From positions 1-57,389 of the forward strand of contig JAFRRW010000014.1 of assembly GCA_017427885.1 (NCBI GenBank): 57,389 nt of DNA, written 5' to 3'. The number at the start of each line of letters is the position of its first letter. The first letter of the stretch is position 1. The stretch is from Bacteroidales bacterium (GTDB taxonomy: Bacteria > Bacteroidota > Bacteroidia > Bacteroidales > UBA932). The notes beneath the pieces were generated by a model. That model saw nothing but the letters and a program-made list of their open reading frames with translations, was not told the DNA's origin and searched no databases. A program made the translations under genes and the position numbers. This document shows positions 16,015 through 25,458 of the stretch, one piece after another.

Positions 16015-18027
16015 ATGAAGAAGATTCTTATGATCATTTGTGCAGCGATGGCAGTCGCGGCCTGCTCGAACAGGCAGGCGAAGGTTCCCGCTTTCGACAC
16101 GGGGAACCTGGACAACAGTGTCAGCCCGAAGGACGATTTCTATGCCTATGCGGTGGGCGGATGGCAGAAAGCCAACCCCCTGAAGCCCGAGTTCGCCCGT
16201 TTCGGCTCCTTTGACGTCCTTAGGGAGAACAACGTAACCAGGCTCAACGACCTCTTCGCGGAAATGGCCAAGATGAAGGCCGAGAAGGGTACCGTGGACC
16301 AGAAGATATCCGACCTCTACAAGATGGGCCTGGATTCGGTCAGGCTCAACGCCGAGGGCGCGGCTCCGATCAGGCCCGGCATAGACAGGATCTATGCTGC
16401 ATCCGACAAGGAGGCCCTCGCCAGGGTTGTTGCCGAACTCCACGACGAAGGGGAGAGGCCTTTCTTCGGCTCATACGTCGAGGCCGACCTCAAGGACAGC
16501 GACACCCAGATCCTCTATCTCGGCCAGGGTGGCCTCGGAATAGGGGACCGCGACTATTATCTCAAGCCTGAGAACGCCGCCATCAAGGAGGGTTACTTCA
16601 AGTTCCTGAGCCGTATTTTCTCCCTCGCAGGAGCCCCTGACGCCGACAGGGCCGCTGACAACACGCTGGCGGTGGAGGATGTCCTCGCCCTCAATTCATG
16701 GACCAGGGAACAGGAAAGGGACTATATAGCCCAATACAACCCCATGTCCACCAAGCAGCTTGCCGCCGCTTACAAGGGCTTCCCCTTCGTAGCCTATTTC
16801 GAGGCCAGGGGCATTCCAGACCAGGACAAGCTCATTGTCGCCGAGCCTTCCTTTTTCAAGGCCTTCAGCGATTATTACGCTTCCGCGCCTCTCGACATCC
16901 TCAAGGACTACGTTGCCTCCAAGGTCATTTCCGGAGCCTGCGGTTCCCTGAGCGACGATTTCTATGCCGCCAGCTTCGATTTCTTCAGCGCCCAGATGGC
17001 CGGCATCAAGGAGCAGAAGCCCCGCTGGAAGAGGGCTATGTCCGTGCCCAACAGCGTCCTCGGCGAGGCCGTGGGCGAGATGTATGTCGCCAGGTATTTC
17101 CCCGAGAGCAGCAAGGAGAAGATGCTCGCCCTTGTGGGCAACCTCCAGAAGGCCCTCGGAGACCATATCCAGGCCCTGGACTGGATGGGTGACAGCACCA
17201 AGGTGAAGGCGATGGAGAAACTTTCCAACTTCACCGTAAAGATCGGATATCCCGACAAGTGGAAGGACTACAGCACCCTCGAGATCGATCCCGAAAAGAG
17301 TTACTACGACAACCTCCAGGCGGCCAGCCGCTGGTATATAGCCGACAACAAGTCCAAGCTCGGCAAGCCTACGGACAAGGAGGAGTGGGGAATGACCCCC
17401 CAGACGGTCAACGCCTATTACAACCCCACCACCAACGAGATATGCTTCCCCGCAGCCATACTCCAGCCTCCTTTCTTCAATCCTGACGCCGACGACGCCA
17501 TCAACTACGGCGCCATCGGAGTAGTGATCGGCCACGAGATGACCCACGGCTTCGACGACCAGGGACGTCTCTTCGACAAGAACGGCAATATGTCCGACTG
17601 GTGGACCGCCGAGGACGCCGCCAAGTTCAGCGAGAAGGCCGAGAAACTCGCGGCCCAGTTCGACGAGGTGGAGGTCCTTCCCGGAGTCCACGCCAACGGC
17701 CATTACACCCTTGGTGAGAACATCGCCGACCACGGCGGGCTCAGCATAGCCTGGACCGCCCTCCACAACGCCATCGACGGCCAGGAGATCAAGCCGGTCG
17801 ACGGATTCACCCCCGAGCAGCGCTTCTATCTCGGATACGCCGCCGTGTGGGCCCAGAACATTACCGACGAGGAGAAGGACAGGCTTACCAAGCTCGACGT
17901 CCATTCCCTCGCCGTGAACAGGGTGAATGTGTCCGTCAGGAATTTCGACACCTTCTTCAAGGCTTTCGGAATCGTCGAGGGAGACCCGATGTTCCGTCCT
18001 GAGGAGGAGAGGGTCCATATCTGGTAG
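16015..18027 (+). CDS. M13-family zinc metallopeptidase (PepO/neprilysin-like) lipoprotein
   Basis: Cell-envelope endopeptidase that cleaves small peptides. The 670-residue product has a lipoprotein signal (lipobox VAAC near residue 16). A large helical N-terminal M13 domain precedes the catalytic domain, which carries HEMTH at residues 507-511 and the third zinc ligand and helper in ENIAD (E568, D572). Length and C-terminal tryptophan (VHIW) match the family. The last G of its TAG stop is the first base of the next gene's GTG start, so the permease is coupled to it. Confidence 0.95.
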   Translation: MKKILMIICAAMAVAACSNRQAKVPAFDTGNLDNSVSPKDDFYAYAVGGWQKANPLKPEFARFGSFDVLRENNVTRLNDLFAEMAKMKAEKGTVDQKISDLYKMGLDSVRLNAEGAAPIRPGIDRIYAASDKEALARVVAELHDEGERPFFGSYVEADLKDSDTQILYLGQGGLGIGDRDYYLKPENAAIKEGYFKFLSRIFSLAGAPDADRAADNTLAVEDVLALNSWTREQERDYIAQYNPMSTKQLAAAYKGFPFVAYFEARGIPDQDKLIVAEPSFFKAFSDYYASAPLDILKDYVASKVISGACGSLSDDFYAASFDFFSAQMAGIKEQKPRWKRAMSVPNSVLGEAVGEMYVARYFPESSKEKMLALVGNLQKALGDHIQALDWMGDSTKVKAMEKLSNFTVKIGYPDKWKDYSTLEIDPEKSYYDNLQAASRWYIADNKSKLGKPTDKEEWGMTPQTVNAYYNPTTNEICFPAAILQPPFFNPDADDAINYGAIGVVIGHEMTHGFDDQGRLFDKNGNMSDWWTAEDAAKFSEKAEKLAAQFDEVEVLPGVHANGHYTLGENIADHGGLSIAWTALHNAIDGQEIKPVDGFTPEQRFYLGYAAVWAQNITDEEKDRLTKLDVHSLAVNRVNVSVRNFDTFFKAFGIVEGDPMFRPEEERVHIW

Positions 18028-19190
18028 TGGACGCATCCCGGTTCATAGCAGGCAGACTTCGTTTCAAGGGGAGACTGGCGATGGTGTCCATCGCCGTCTC
18101 CTTTTTTGTCATAATCACCGCAGTGTCGGTGTCTTCCGGCTTCAGGAAAGAGATCCGGGCCGGCATATCGAACCTCTGCGGTGACATTCAGATCCTTCCC
18201 GACGACCTCAACTACGCCTCCGTACAGACGCCGGTGCCGGATTCCGTATCCTGGCTCGCCGGGCTGAAGGCTTTCCCGGGGGTGAAATCTGTAAATCCTG
18301 CGGTTTACAAGGCCGGCATCGTGAAGTCGGAGGACAACATCCACGGGGTCCTCTTCAAGGGAACCGAACGGGATGATACGACCACCCTCGGGGTGTCCGT
18401 CCCCTCCGCCCTTGCCGACAAACTCTCACTTAAGGCCGGGGACGACCTTCTGACTTATTTCATAGGTGACAAGGTGAAGGTGAGGAAGTTCCGCATTACG
18501 GACATCTACAACGGCGTCCTTGACGGGAACGACAACCTCGTGGTGTTCGCGGGTATAGACGACCTGAGGAGGCTGGAAGGCTGGGAAGAGGGGGACGCCT
18601 CCTGCTTCGAAGTCATCCTGGACCCTTCCCGAAGGTCGGTGCCGAAGATGAAGGAGACGGCCACACTCGTAGGCACCTACATCCTCACCAATGAGACCGA
18701 GGACGATCCTGACGTCGCCGTGACTTCGGCCGCAGGCCGTTACCCGCAGATCTTCGCCTGGCTCGACCTCATCGATTTCAACGTCCTGTGGATCCTTATC
18801 CTGATGATCGCGGTCGCCGGTTTCAACATGATATCGGGCCTTCTCATCCTCCTGTTCCGGAACATATCCACGATAGGCACCCTGAAATCCCTCGGAATGA
18901 CCGACTGGTCCATCTCGAAGGTCTTCCTGAGGGTGGCTTCCTCCCTGGTGCTCAAGGGGATGGCCATAGGCAACGGCCTCGCCCTGGCCTTCATCGCCAT
19001 CCAGGGGACGACCAAACTGATTAAACTGAATCCGGAAAACTATTTCGTATCCTTCGTGCCGGTCAGGCTGAACCTTCCCTGGATACTTTCCTGCGACGCA
19101 ATAGCCTATGTGGCCATCATGCTCCTCCTGTTGATACCGTGTCTGTTTGTGTCACGGGTGGATCCTGCGCAGACGGTTCGTTCACAGTAG
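18027..19190 (+). CDS. FtsX/LolC-like ABC transporter permease
   Basis: Membrane subunit of a MacB/LolCDE-type ABC transporter, possibly for lipoprotein release. The 387-residue product has one N-terminal membrane segment (about residues 18-40), a large periplasmic domain, then three C-terminal segments with the FtsX-type sequence GFNMISGLLILLFR. The GTG start shares a base with the peptidase stop (TAGTG). No ATPase gene is nearby. The last 74 bases overlap the 3' end of the opposite-strand transglycosylase gene. Confidence 0.88.
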   Translation: MDASRFIAGRLRFKGRLAMVSIAVSFFVIITAVSVSSGFRKEIRAGISNLCGDIQILPDDLNYASVQTPVPDSVSWLAGLKAFPGVKSVNPAVYKAGIVKSEDNIHGVLFKGTERDDTTTLGVSVPSALADKLSLKAGDDLLTYFIGDKVKVRKFRITDIYNGVLDGNDNLVVFAGIDDLRRLEGWEEGDASCFEVILDPSRRSVPKMKETATLVGTYILTNETEDDPDVAVTSAAGRYPQIFAWLDLIDFNVLWILILMIAVAGFNMISGLLILLFRNISTIGTLKSLGMTDWSISKVFLRVASSLVLKGMAIGNGLALAFIAIQGTTKLIKLNPENYFVSFVPVRLNLPWILSCDAIAYVAIMLLLLIPCLFVSRVDPAQTVRSQ

Positions 19191-20166
19191 CCGCGACGGT
19201 TTCATATCCCTGCGGACATACAATCTTCAGGCAGGCGTAACAAGCGAGGACGCTGTCCACGTATGCCTTTCCGCTGGGTCCGGTCTGCAGGCTGTCCTCA
19301 AGTCTCGAGAGCAACTTCCCCTCACCCACGTTGTAAGCCGCCAGGGTGAGTTTCATCAGGCTGTCCCTGTCGGGGGCGATCCCTTCGAACATCCTCTGCA
19401 GCGAGGCCAGGTAGGCAGTTCCGGCCTTGATGTTCTCCTGGGGGTCGAGGACGTCCTTTACCCCGAACCTCTCCGCGGTCTTGGGTATCATCTGCATAAT
19501 GCCCCTTGCCCCTCGGGGCGACCTGGCCTGGATCCTGTACTGGGATTCGTGCCAGGCGACTGCGGCCAGGAGCCTCCAGTCCCACCCGAGGGTGGAGGCG
19601 CACTCCTTGAAGGTCCTGTCATAGGGGCTGGCGGTGGAGGAACTCCTGCCTATGGAAACCAGATTCCTCGGGTTATACATCCTGAAGAATCTGTTTTTCA
19701 ACTCCTTACCCTCCCTTGAAGTCAAGTGGAGTCCGAGCCAGGAATTGATCTCCCTCATCCTCCTGTGCCCTTCTTCCCTCACGGCCCAGACGGTGTTCCC
19801 TTCGACCGGGGAGGATAGGAGAAGACCGGAAGTATCCAGCGAATCGGACAGGGGGAGGACCAGGAGGTCGAGGGCGCCGTTCCTGAGGGAATCGAGGGGG
19901 GAGTCGTCCCTGTCGGGGACGGAGACGTCGACCGTGAAGCCGATATCCTTGGCGAAGAGCCTGAGAAGTTCGTAATTGTAGCCCGTGGAGAGGTTCTTCG
20001 TGGCTTTTCCGAAGCTGTCCAGGGCTATCGAGGCCCGGACTTCCGACCCTTCGAACCCTTTCATCTCCACCACCATATGGGAAACTGACCTCTCTGCGGC
20101 GGGTATTATCAGCAGGAGGGCCAGGATCACGACGGCGTACCGTATATATTTTTTCCTAGAGCCCAC
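19117..20166 (-). CDS. MltF-like membrane-bound lytic murein transglycosylase
   Basis: Cleaves peptidoglycan glycan strands to anhydro-muropeptides. The 349-residue product has an N-terminal membrane anchor or signal (residues 9-25) and a periplasmic substrate-binding-protein-like domain (about 40-155). The C-terminal SLT domain has the catalytic glutamate in AVAWHESQY and the GARGIMQMIPKTAERFG motif. The start overlaps the porin stop by 11 bases, coupling it to the pncB-porin operon. Its 3' end overlaps the permease gene by 74 bases on the other strand. Confidence 0.9.
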   Translation of the reverse strand: MGSRKKYIRYAVVILALLLIIPAAERSVSHMVVEMKGFEGSEVRASIALDSFGKATKNLSTGYNYELLRLFAKDIGFTVDVSVPDRDDSPLDSLRNGALDLLVLPLSDSLDTSGLLLSSPVEGNTVWAVREEGHRRMREINSWLGLHLTSREGKELKNRFFRMYNPRNLVSIGRSSSTASPYDRTFKECASTLGWDWRLLAAVAWHESQYRIQARSPRGARGIMQMIPKTAERFGVKDVLDPQENIKAGTAYLASLQRMFEGIAPDRDSLMKLTLAAYNVGEGKLLSRLEDSLQTGPSGKAYVDSVLACYACLKIVCPQGYETVAATVNEPSAQDPPVTQTDTVSTGGA

Positions 20167-22756
20167 CGCGACCTCCTCCTACGCCTCCGGACATGGATTC
20201 GCTCATCGTCTTGGTCCTGGCGGTCTGCATGTGGAACGGCCAGAACATTCCCAACTTGAGGGCCTTCTGGGTCCTGATGTAACGGTGGGCGGAGAAATAG
20301 TCAGCCTTGTCCATAGGCCAGCCCATTCCGAAGTTCTCCAGCTTGACGAAGATGCAGGCCCTCTTCCATTGCATGTTCACGAAGATGTCGAACGAGGGGC
20401 CGTTGTTGTATTTCACCTGGTCCTGGTTGAAGAATGCGCCCACCGCGGGATTCCAGCCGGGTGCATACCAGGACGTGTTCCACAGTCCGTCGGCTCCGGC
20501 CTGGACCTGGAGGACGTCGCGCACGATGTTGAACTGGATATAGTACCTGAGGTTGAGGGCAAGGGTAGGCAGGGGGACGACTTCCTGGTTGGAAGACACC
20601 TGGAAGAGGGCCCTGTTGTCCAGGTGGAGGAAGTCTCCCAGCAGCACCAGGTTCTTGGAGAGGGAGACGGTGGCTATCGACATAGGTGTGTCGTTCTGCC
20701 TGACAGTTCCCGTATTGTCGAAATAGATGTTATTGGCCAGCAGGGCGTATCCCGCCGAGAGCGAGAGCCTCCAGTAGGGGATGTCAAGCCTGCCTCCGAG
20801 CCTGGTCACTGAAATCTTGGAGAAGTCGTTGTCCCACTTGAAGTGGTTCGAGAAATAATGCTGGTGGTAGAAGTCGGGCTCCTTCAGCGAGGTGTCGAAA
20901 TTCAGCGTAAGGCTCACGGGGCTCTTCCTCGCCTTCCTGAAAGGATAGAAGGCCAGCCTCGCCGTCGCATCCACCGAGAAATCCCCGGCCTCTTGTCCGG
21001 CGAAGGTGAATTCGCCGTTGGCGTTCCAGCTGATGAATTCCCTCAACTGTCCTTCGACTCCTCCGTAGAGGAAGGAGGAGTTCCATTTCTCGTTCTTGTT
21101 CGTATGGAGGAAGGTGGGATCGGTGATGTAGAACGACTGTATCCTGTTGCCGACGCCTGCGTTGAGTTTGGAGACGATCCCGTCGTCGGCCCAGGGCTGG
21201 AGCCGGATGAATACGCGGTTCTCCAGTTTCATAGTCCTCACGGAGTCCATCGACTCGACCGGGTCGTAGTAGAACCTGTCGTGATAGAAGGCCCTTGCAA
21301 GGCTGTCTGTCTCGGCAATCTGGTCGGTGTAGAGTTTCCTGTAGGTGGAATACTCGCTGCTGTGGCCGATGAAGGCCGTGGTCACCGCCTTGTGGGCGTC
21401 TTCCACCGGGGCCTTTTCATCAAGGACGGTGGAGAGGGTGTCGGTCTCCGCCTGCTTCTTTTTCTTCAACTTCTCTATGAAATTGAAAGGAATCCTGTAT
21501 TCCTGGTCAAGGAAGACGGTGTTCTTCTTGATCTGCGTCTTGGCGTTCGAGAGGAAAACGTCGATTTCCCTCGCCTCCACCGTGGTGTCCCTTATCCACC
21601 TGTTGTCGATGAGGCCTCCGTTCTCACCCCTGTTGACGCTGTTGAAGAGATATCCTGCGTTAAGCATATACCTCTTTCCCAGATAGTTGACTGTGGCCGC
21701 GAAGTTCTTGTTCTTGGTGTTCTCGTTCTCTAGCATTCCGCCGCCCCCGTACCTGTCGTACTGGAGGGAGTAGTTCAGTCCGGGGAAGATGTTCTGGGTG
21801 GTGAGTATGTGGATGTTGTCGGAGCCTTTCTCCTCGTTGGCGAAAAGGGTGCCCCAGTAAGCCAGTTCGGTGTGGGGAACCTTGGTGTTGTAGAAGGGAA
21901 TGGTGGAAGGGGAGTGGCTCCAGGCCTCGTAAGGCTCGTAGAAACTCACATGCTCGGTGCTCCTGCGCTTGAAGTAATCGTAGGTCTGGACCGGCGATCC
22001 GGACACGCCCAGCCAGGTGGCGTTTACGTCCTCCCTGCGGAAGGGGAAGTCGTGGAACCAGTAGTTGTAGGTCGTGTCGGGAAGGAAGGCCTCCGCCTTG
22101 CTGTACCTCCTGTCCAGGGTCCAGGACACCAGCCTCTGGTACTGCATCGTGTCAGGAAGGGCGAAGGTCTCCAGGATCCTCGGGGTGCTCTCCCGGATGC
22201 TGTCCCTCACCGTCCTGACGCTGTCCTTGACCGCCATTATGCTGTCGGAGCGGCGTTTCTCCTCCTCGGCCTTGATTTCCGCGAAATACTTCTTCCTGCC
22301 GATCTTGTCGAGGGAGGCGAACCATTTGTCGAAGGCCTCCTTGGCCCTGACAGTAGAGTCGGCGACGTAGATGGAGTCAATCCTCGGCCAGATAAGGCTG
22401 TCCCCGGCCTTGATCAGGGAGTCCTTCACCCAGGCGTGGGTTTCGGGGTCGAGGGTGGCGGCGTACCATTGGAACCTGAAGGGGTCGATGAACCTCAGGG
22501 AGTCGGGGACCTTGATGGTGTCCCTCGCCAGGGTGGCCGGAATGGTGTCGAAGAGGGAAAAGGTCTGGGATCCTTTCGACGAGAAGGGATTCTTGTAGAT
22601 GATGGTGTCCTTGCTTCCGCGGCGGACGCTGTCCCTGACGACCGAAGGGGTAAGGGAGGGCATCACCGGACTCACCGTCATCCCAATGGTCTGGAAGGCC
22701 GCGATGCCTGTCACGACCAGAGGGAGCGAGAATCTCTTGAAGAAGGATTTAACCAT
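20156..22756 (-). CDS. Bacteroidetes putative porin (outer-membrane beta-barrel)
   Basis: Outer-membrane protein of the Bacteroidetes putative porin type, 866 residues. It begins with a signal sequence (SLPLVVTGIAAFQTIG). A periplasmic region rich in charged helices follows (about 100-190). The long C-terminal half has alternating aromatic beta-strands, suited to a barrel (for example YSLQYDRYGGGG and LNAGYLFNSV). It is preceded by pncB with a 4-base gap and overlaps the transglycosylase gene. Transported substrate is unknown. Confidence 0.82.
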   Translation of the reverse strand: MVKSFFKRFSLPLVVTGIAAFQTIGMTVSPVMPSLTPSVVRDSVRRGSKDTIIYKNPFSSKGSQTFSLFDTIPATLARDTIKVPDSLRFIDPFRFQWYAATLDPETHAWVKDSLIKAGDSLIWPRIDSIYVADSTVRAKEAFDKWFASLDKIGRKKYFAEIKAEEEKRRSDSIMAVKDSVRTVRDSIRESTPRILETFALPDTMQYQRLVSWTLDRRYSKAEAFLPDTTYNYWFHDFPFRREDVNATWLGVSGSPVQTYDYFKRRSTEHVSFYEPYEAWSHSPSTIPFYNTKVPHTELAYWGTLFANEEKGSDNIHILTTQNIFPGLNYSLQYDRYGGGGMLENENTKNKNFAATVNYLGKRYMLNAGYLFNSVNRGENGGLIDNRWIRDTTVEAREIDVFLSNAKTQIKKNTVFLDQEYRIPFNFIEKLKKKKQAETDTLSTVLDEKAPVEDAHKAVTTAFIGHSSEYSTYRKLYTDQIAETDSLARAFYHDRFYYDPVESMDSVRTMKLENRVFIRLQPWADDGIVSKLNAGVGNRIQSFYITDPTFLHTNKNEKWNSSFLYGGVEGQLREFISWNANGEFTFAGQEAGDFSVDATARLAFYPFRKARKSPVSLTLNFDTSLKEPDFYHQHYFSNHFKWDNDFSKISVTRLGGRLDIPYWRLSLSAGYALLANNIYFDNTGTVRQNDTPMSIATVSLSKNLVLLGDFLHLDNRALFQVSSNQEVVPLPTLALNLRYYIQFNIVRDVLQVQAGADGLWNTSWYAPGWNPAVGAFFNQDQVKYNNGPSFDIFVNMQWKRACIFVKLENFGMGWPMDKADYFSAHRYIRTQKALKLGMFWPFHMQTARTKTMSESMSGGVGGGRGGL

Positions 22757-22760
22757 CGCG

Positions 22761-24251
22761 TCAGTCTATCTTGAATTCGGATATTTCCTTGTTCAGGCGG
22801 CTGAGGATGGACATCTTGGTGTCGTAGAGGGTGTCGGAGATGTCCACCTTGTAGTAGTGGGGGTTGATGAGCCTCCGCTCGGAGGGGCTGAAATGGGCGA
22901 GGGTGTCGTTGAAGAAAGCCTTCTTTTCAAGGAGGGTATGGGAAGGTGCGCAGCGCTTCCCGTCCCTGATCACCTGGATCTGGAGGGGACGGAAGGTGTA
23001 GGACCCTGCGGGGAAGGTCTTGGTCTTGTAGGTATCGCGCTCGTCGCAGATGGTGAATTCCTCACCGCTTTCTATCTTCTTGCTCAGGGTGTCTCCCCTC
23101 AGGCAGGTCACGTCGGCCTTGTACCGCTCCGCACCGTCTTCCTTCACGATGATCCTGTAGGTGATCTGGAAGCCGGGGTTGATGAGCTTGATGCGGTCTT
23201 CTGAGCGTTTGAGCACCGGTTCCCCGTCCAGCTGGACGAGTTTGTAGACATTACCGAAGCAGGGGGCCGCCTTGCTGGTGGCTATCGCGTCTCCGACGCC
23301 GTAGGAATCGATTTTCGCTCCCTGGCGCTCGAGGTCGGAGATGAGGTATTCGTCAAGTCCGTTGGTTGCGAAGATCTTGCAGTTCTTCAGGCCGTGGGAG
23401 TCGAGGATGTCGCGGACCTTTATGGAGAGGTAGGTGAGGTCTCCGCTGTCCAGGCGGATGCCGTAGCCGTAGGGGTAGGAATCGTCGATCCCGCATTCGC
23501 GGAAAGCCCGAATGGCATTGAGCACACCGCACTTGAGGGTGTCGTAAGTGTCGATGAGGAGGATGAGGTTCTCACCCCTGTGGGTCTCGATGTAATCGAC
23601 GAAGGCCCTGTGCTCGCCTTCGACCGTGCTGCCGTAGGAGGTCACGTAACTGTGGGCCATGGTACCGGTGGAAGGCACTCCGTTCAGGACTCCGGTGAGG
23701 ATGTTGGAGGTGCTTGCGCAGCCGGCGATAATGGCGGCCTTTGCTCCGTAGGTCGCGGCCCAGGGGCCGTGGGCGCGGCGTGAACCGAACTCGCTGACCG
23801 GATGGTTGGTGGCCCTGCACACCCTTGAGGCCTTGGTGGCCACGGCCATCTGGTGGTTCATTATGCAGAGCATCGGCGTCTCAAGGACCTGGGCCTGGAT
23901 GAGCGGGGCCTCCACCGTGATGATTGGCTGGTTGGGGAAGACGATGTCTCCCTCCCTCAGGGCGAACACGTTACCGGTGAATTTCATCCCGGAGAGATAC
24001 TCCCTGAATTCGGCATATCCGTCTCCCGGAAGGAACTTTTCATAGAAATCCGCCTTTTCCTTTCCCAGCCCCTCGATCATCTGTATCACTTCCTCGGTCC
24101 CGCTCGCCACAGCCCAGTTGTTGTTTTCCGGGGCCACGCGGTAGAACATATTGAAAACGGCGGTCTTGTCCTTCTTCCCCGTTTCCAGGAAAGACTTGCC
24201 CATCGTATATTGGTACTTGTCGGAGCAATATGCCCAGTTGAGGTTGTCCAT
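22761..24251 (-). CDS. pncB: Nicotinate phosphoribosyltransferase
   Basis: Converts nicotinate and PRPP to nicotinate mononucleotide, the entry of the Preiss-Handler NAD salvage route. The 496-residue product has the N-terminal YCSDKYQYTMGKSFL, the active-site region FGSRRAHGP, and the phosphate-binding stretch IAGCASTSNILTG. A C-terminal extension follows. It leads a minus-strand operon with the porin and the transglycosylase. A TAACTTTG box sits at 24286-24293. Confidence 0.95.
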   Translation of the reverse strand: MDNLNWAYCSDKYQYTMGKSFLETGKKDKTAVFNMFYRVAPENNNWAVASGTEEVIQMIEGLGKEKADFYEKFLPGDGYAEFREYLSGMKFTGNVFALREGDIVFPNQPIITVEAPLIQAQVLETPMLCIMNHQMAVATKASRVCRATNHPVSEFGSRRAHGPWAATYGAKAAIIAGCASTSNILTGVLNGVPSTGTMAHSYVTSYGSTVEGEHRAFVDYIETHRGENLILLIDTYDTLKCGVLNAIRAFRECGIDDSYPYGYGIRLDSGDLTYLSIKVRDILDSHGLKNCKIFATNGLDEYLISDLERQGAKIDSYGVGDAIATSKAAPCFGNVYKLVQLDGEPVLKRSEDRIKLINPGFQITYRIIVKEDGAERYKADVTCLRGDTLSKKIESGEEFTICDERDTYKTKTFPAGSYTFRPLQIQVIRDGKRCAPSHTLLEKKAFFNDTLAHFSPSERRLINPHYYKVDISDTLYDTKMSILSRLNKEISEFKID

Positions 24252-24285
24252 TTCGCTTTTTGAGTATATGTTTATATATATCAGG

Positions 24286-24293
24286 CAAAGTTA
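24286..24293 (-). promoter_or_regulatory. TAnnTTTG -7 box upstream of pncB
   Basis: The minus strand reads TAACTTTG, an exact consensus match, 34 bases before the pncB ATG. Confidence 0.6.
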
Positions 24294-24348
24294 AGATTTT
24301 TTGATATTAAATCCGTATATTCGCATATCTAATCGTAAATTGTTTCAT

Positions 24349-25455
24349 ATGAAAAAGTTCTTATGGTTTTTGGTCGCGGTCCTGGCCGTCCTGCTTTTCT
24401 GCCGGACCTGCTGCAAAACACAGGTATACGACCTTGAGAATCCCCAGGTGAAGGCGTTCTGGGACCAGGTGAATTATCCTGACGACGACTATACCTACTC
24501 CCTCGTCGAGAATTACAACCTGAAGTCCACTTACAGGCTCGACCAGCCCTGGCCGGTGCAGGTCAGCTGGGAGACGGACGAACCCGTCGATTTACTGAAG
24601 GTTACCGTAAAGGAACTGAAGCCCGGGAAGAAGACCGTCATCGACAGGACCATCGACGGCCACACCTCGAGTTACCTCATATGGAACCTGGTTCCGGGAA
24701 GGACTTACGCCTATTCCGTAAAGGATGGCGGCAAGGTCCTGGCGAAGGGAAAGTTCCGCACCGAGGGTCGCAGAAGGATGATCTGCGCGCCCAGTGTCCA
24801 TAATTTCAGGGACATCGGGGGTATGAAGACCACCTCCGGCAAGACCGTAAGTTACGGGAAGATTTACCGCGGAGGAGAGCTCATCCACACCGTCGGTGAA
24901 AAAAGGGATAGAGCCGAAGTCCAGGTCAAGGACGACGACATCCGCGTGATGCACGACGACCTGGGCATCAGGGGAGAGGTGGATTTCCGATATAACAGTG
25001 AACTTGGATATGATGACGGCATCGATGGGAATGAGATCAAATATACCCCGCTTGGAAATGACGTCACCTATTACAACCTCCAGGTCCATTCCGCCGGAGG
25101 ATTCGAAGCGGAAAAACTCCACGGAGAGGTGTTCCAGGCCGTTCTCGATCATCTGAGGAAAGGGGAGGCCGTGTACCTCCACTGCGCCGCAGGTGCCGAC
25201 AGGACCGGGTTGCTGTGCCTGCTCCTTGAGGGTGTCCTGGGCGTGCCGGAGAACGATCTCCTGAAGGATTACGAACTCACGACGTTCTCGATATATGGCA
25301 CCCGTCGCCGCGACGGCGGGGATATGACGCACGGCATTCCCCTGCTGAAGGAGTATCCCGGCGCCACCATACAGGAAAAGATAGAGAATTTCTTCCTTGA
25401 AGACGGTATCACCAAGGAGGAGATAGAAGAATACAAGAGTCTTATGCTTGAGTAG
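24349..25455 (+). CDS. Exported tyrosine-protein phosphatase (Y_phosphatase3 type)
   Basis: Dephosphorylates phosphotyrosine or phosphoinositide-like substrates; the target is unknown. The 368-residue product has a hydrophobic N-terminal signal with cysteines (LLFCRTCC), suggesting a lipoprotein or a membrane anchor. An Ig-like beta region follows (about 60-140). The phosphatase domain has the opening NFRDIGG and the P-loop HCAAGADRT, with catalytic C279 and R285. The frame opens at 24301; the ATG at 24349 precedes the signal. The next gene starts 3 bases after the stop. Confidence 0.85.
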   Translation: MKKFLWFLVAVLAVLLFCRTCCKTQVYDLENPQVKAFWDQVNYPDDDYTYSLVENYNLKSTYRLDQPWPVQVSWETDEPVDLLKVTVKELKPGKKTVIDRTIDGHTSSYLIWNLVPGRTYAYSVKDGGKVLAKGKFRTEGRRRMICAPSVHNFRDIGGMKTTSGKTVSYGKIYRGGELIHTVGEKRDRAEVQVKDDDIRVMHDDLGIRGEVDFRYNSELGYDDGIDGNEIKYTPLGNDVTYYNLQVHSAGGFEAEKLHGEVFQAVLDHLRKGEAVYLHCAAGADRTGLLCLLLEGVLGVPENDLLKDYELTTFSIYGTRRRDGGDMTHGIPLLKEYPGATIQEKIENFFLEDGITKEEIEEYKSLMLE

Positions 25456-25458
25456 CCG

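Noticed and set aside
16696-18036. Minus-strand open frame of 446 codons opposite the M13 peptidase
   Set aside because: It is a shadow of a well-supported plus-strand gene. It shows no family motif, and its composition (Val/Gly/Leu/His-rich) is typical of antisense frames in GC-rich codon-biased genes.
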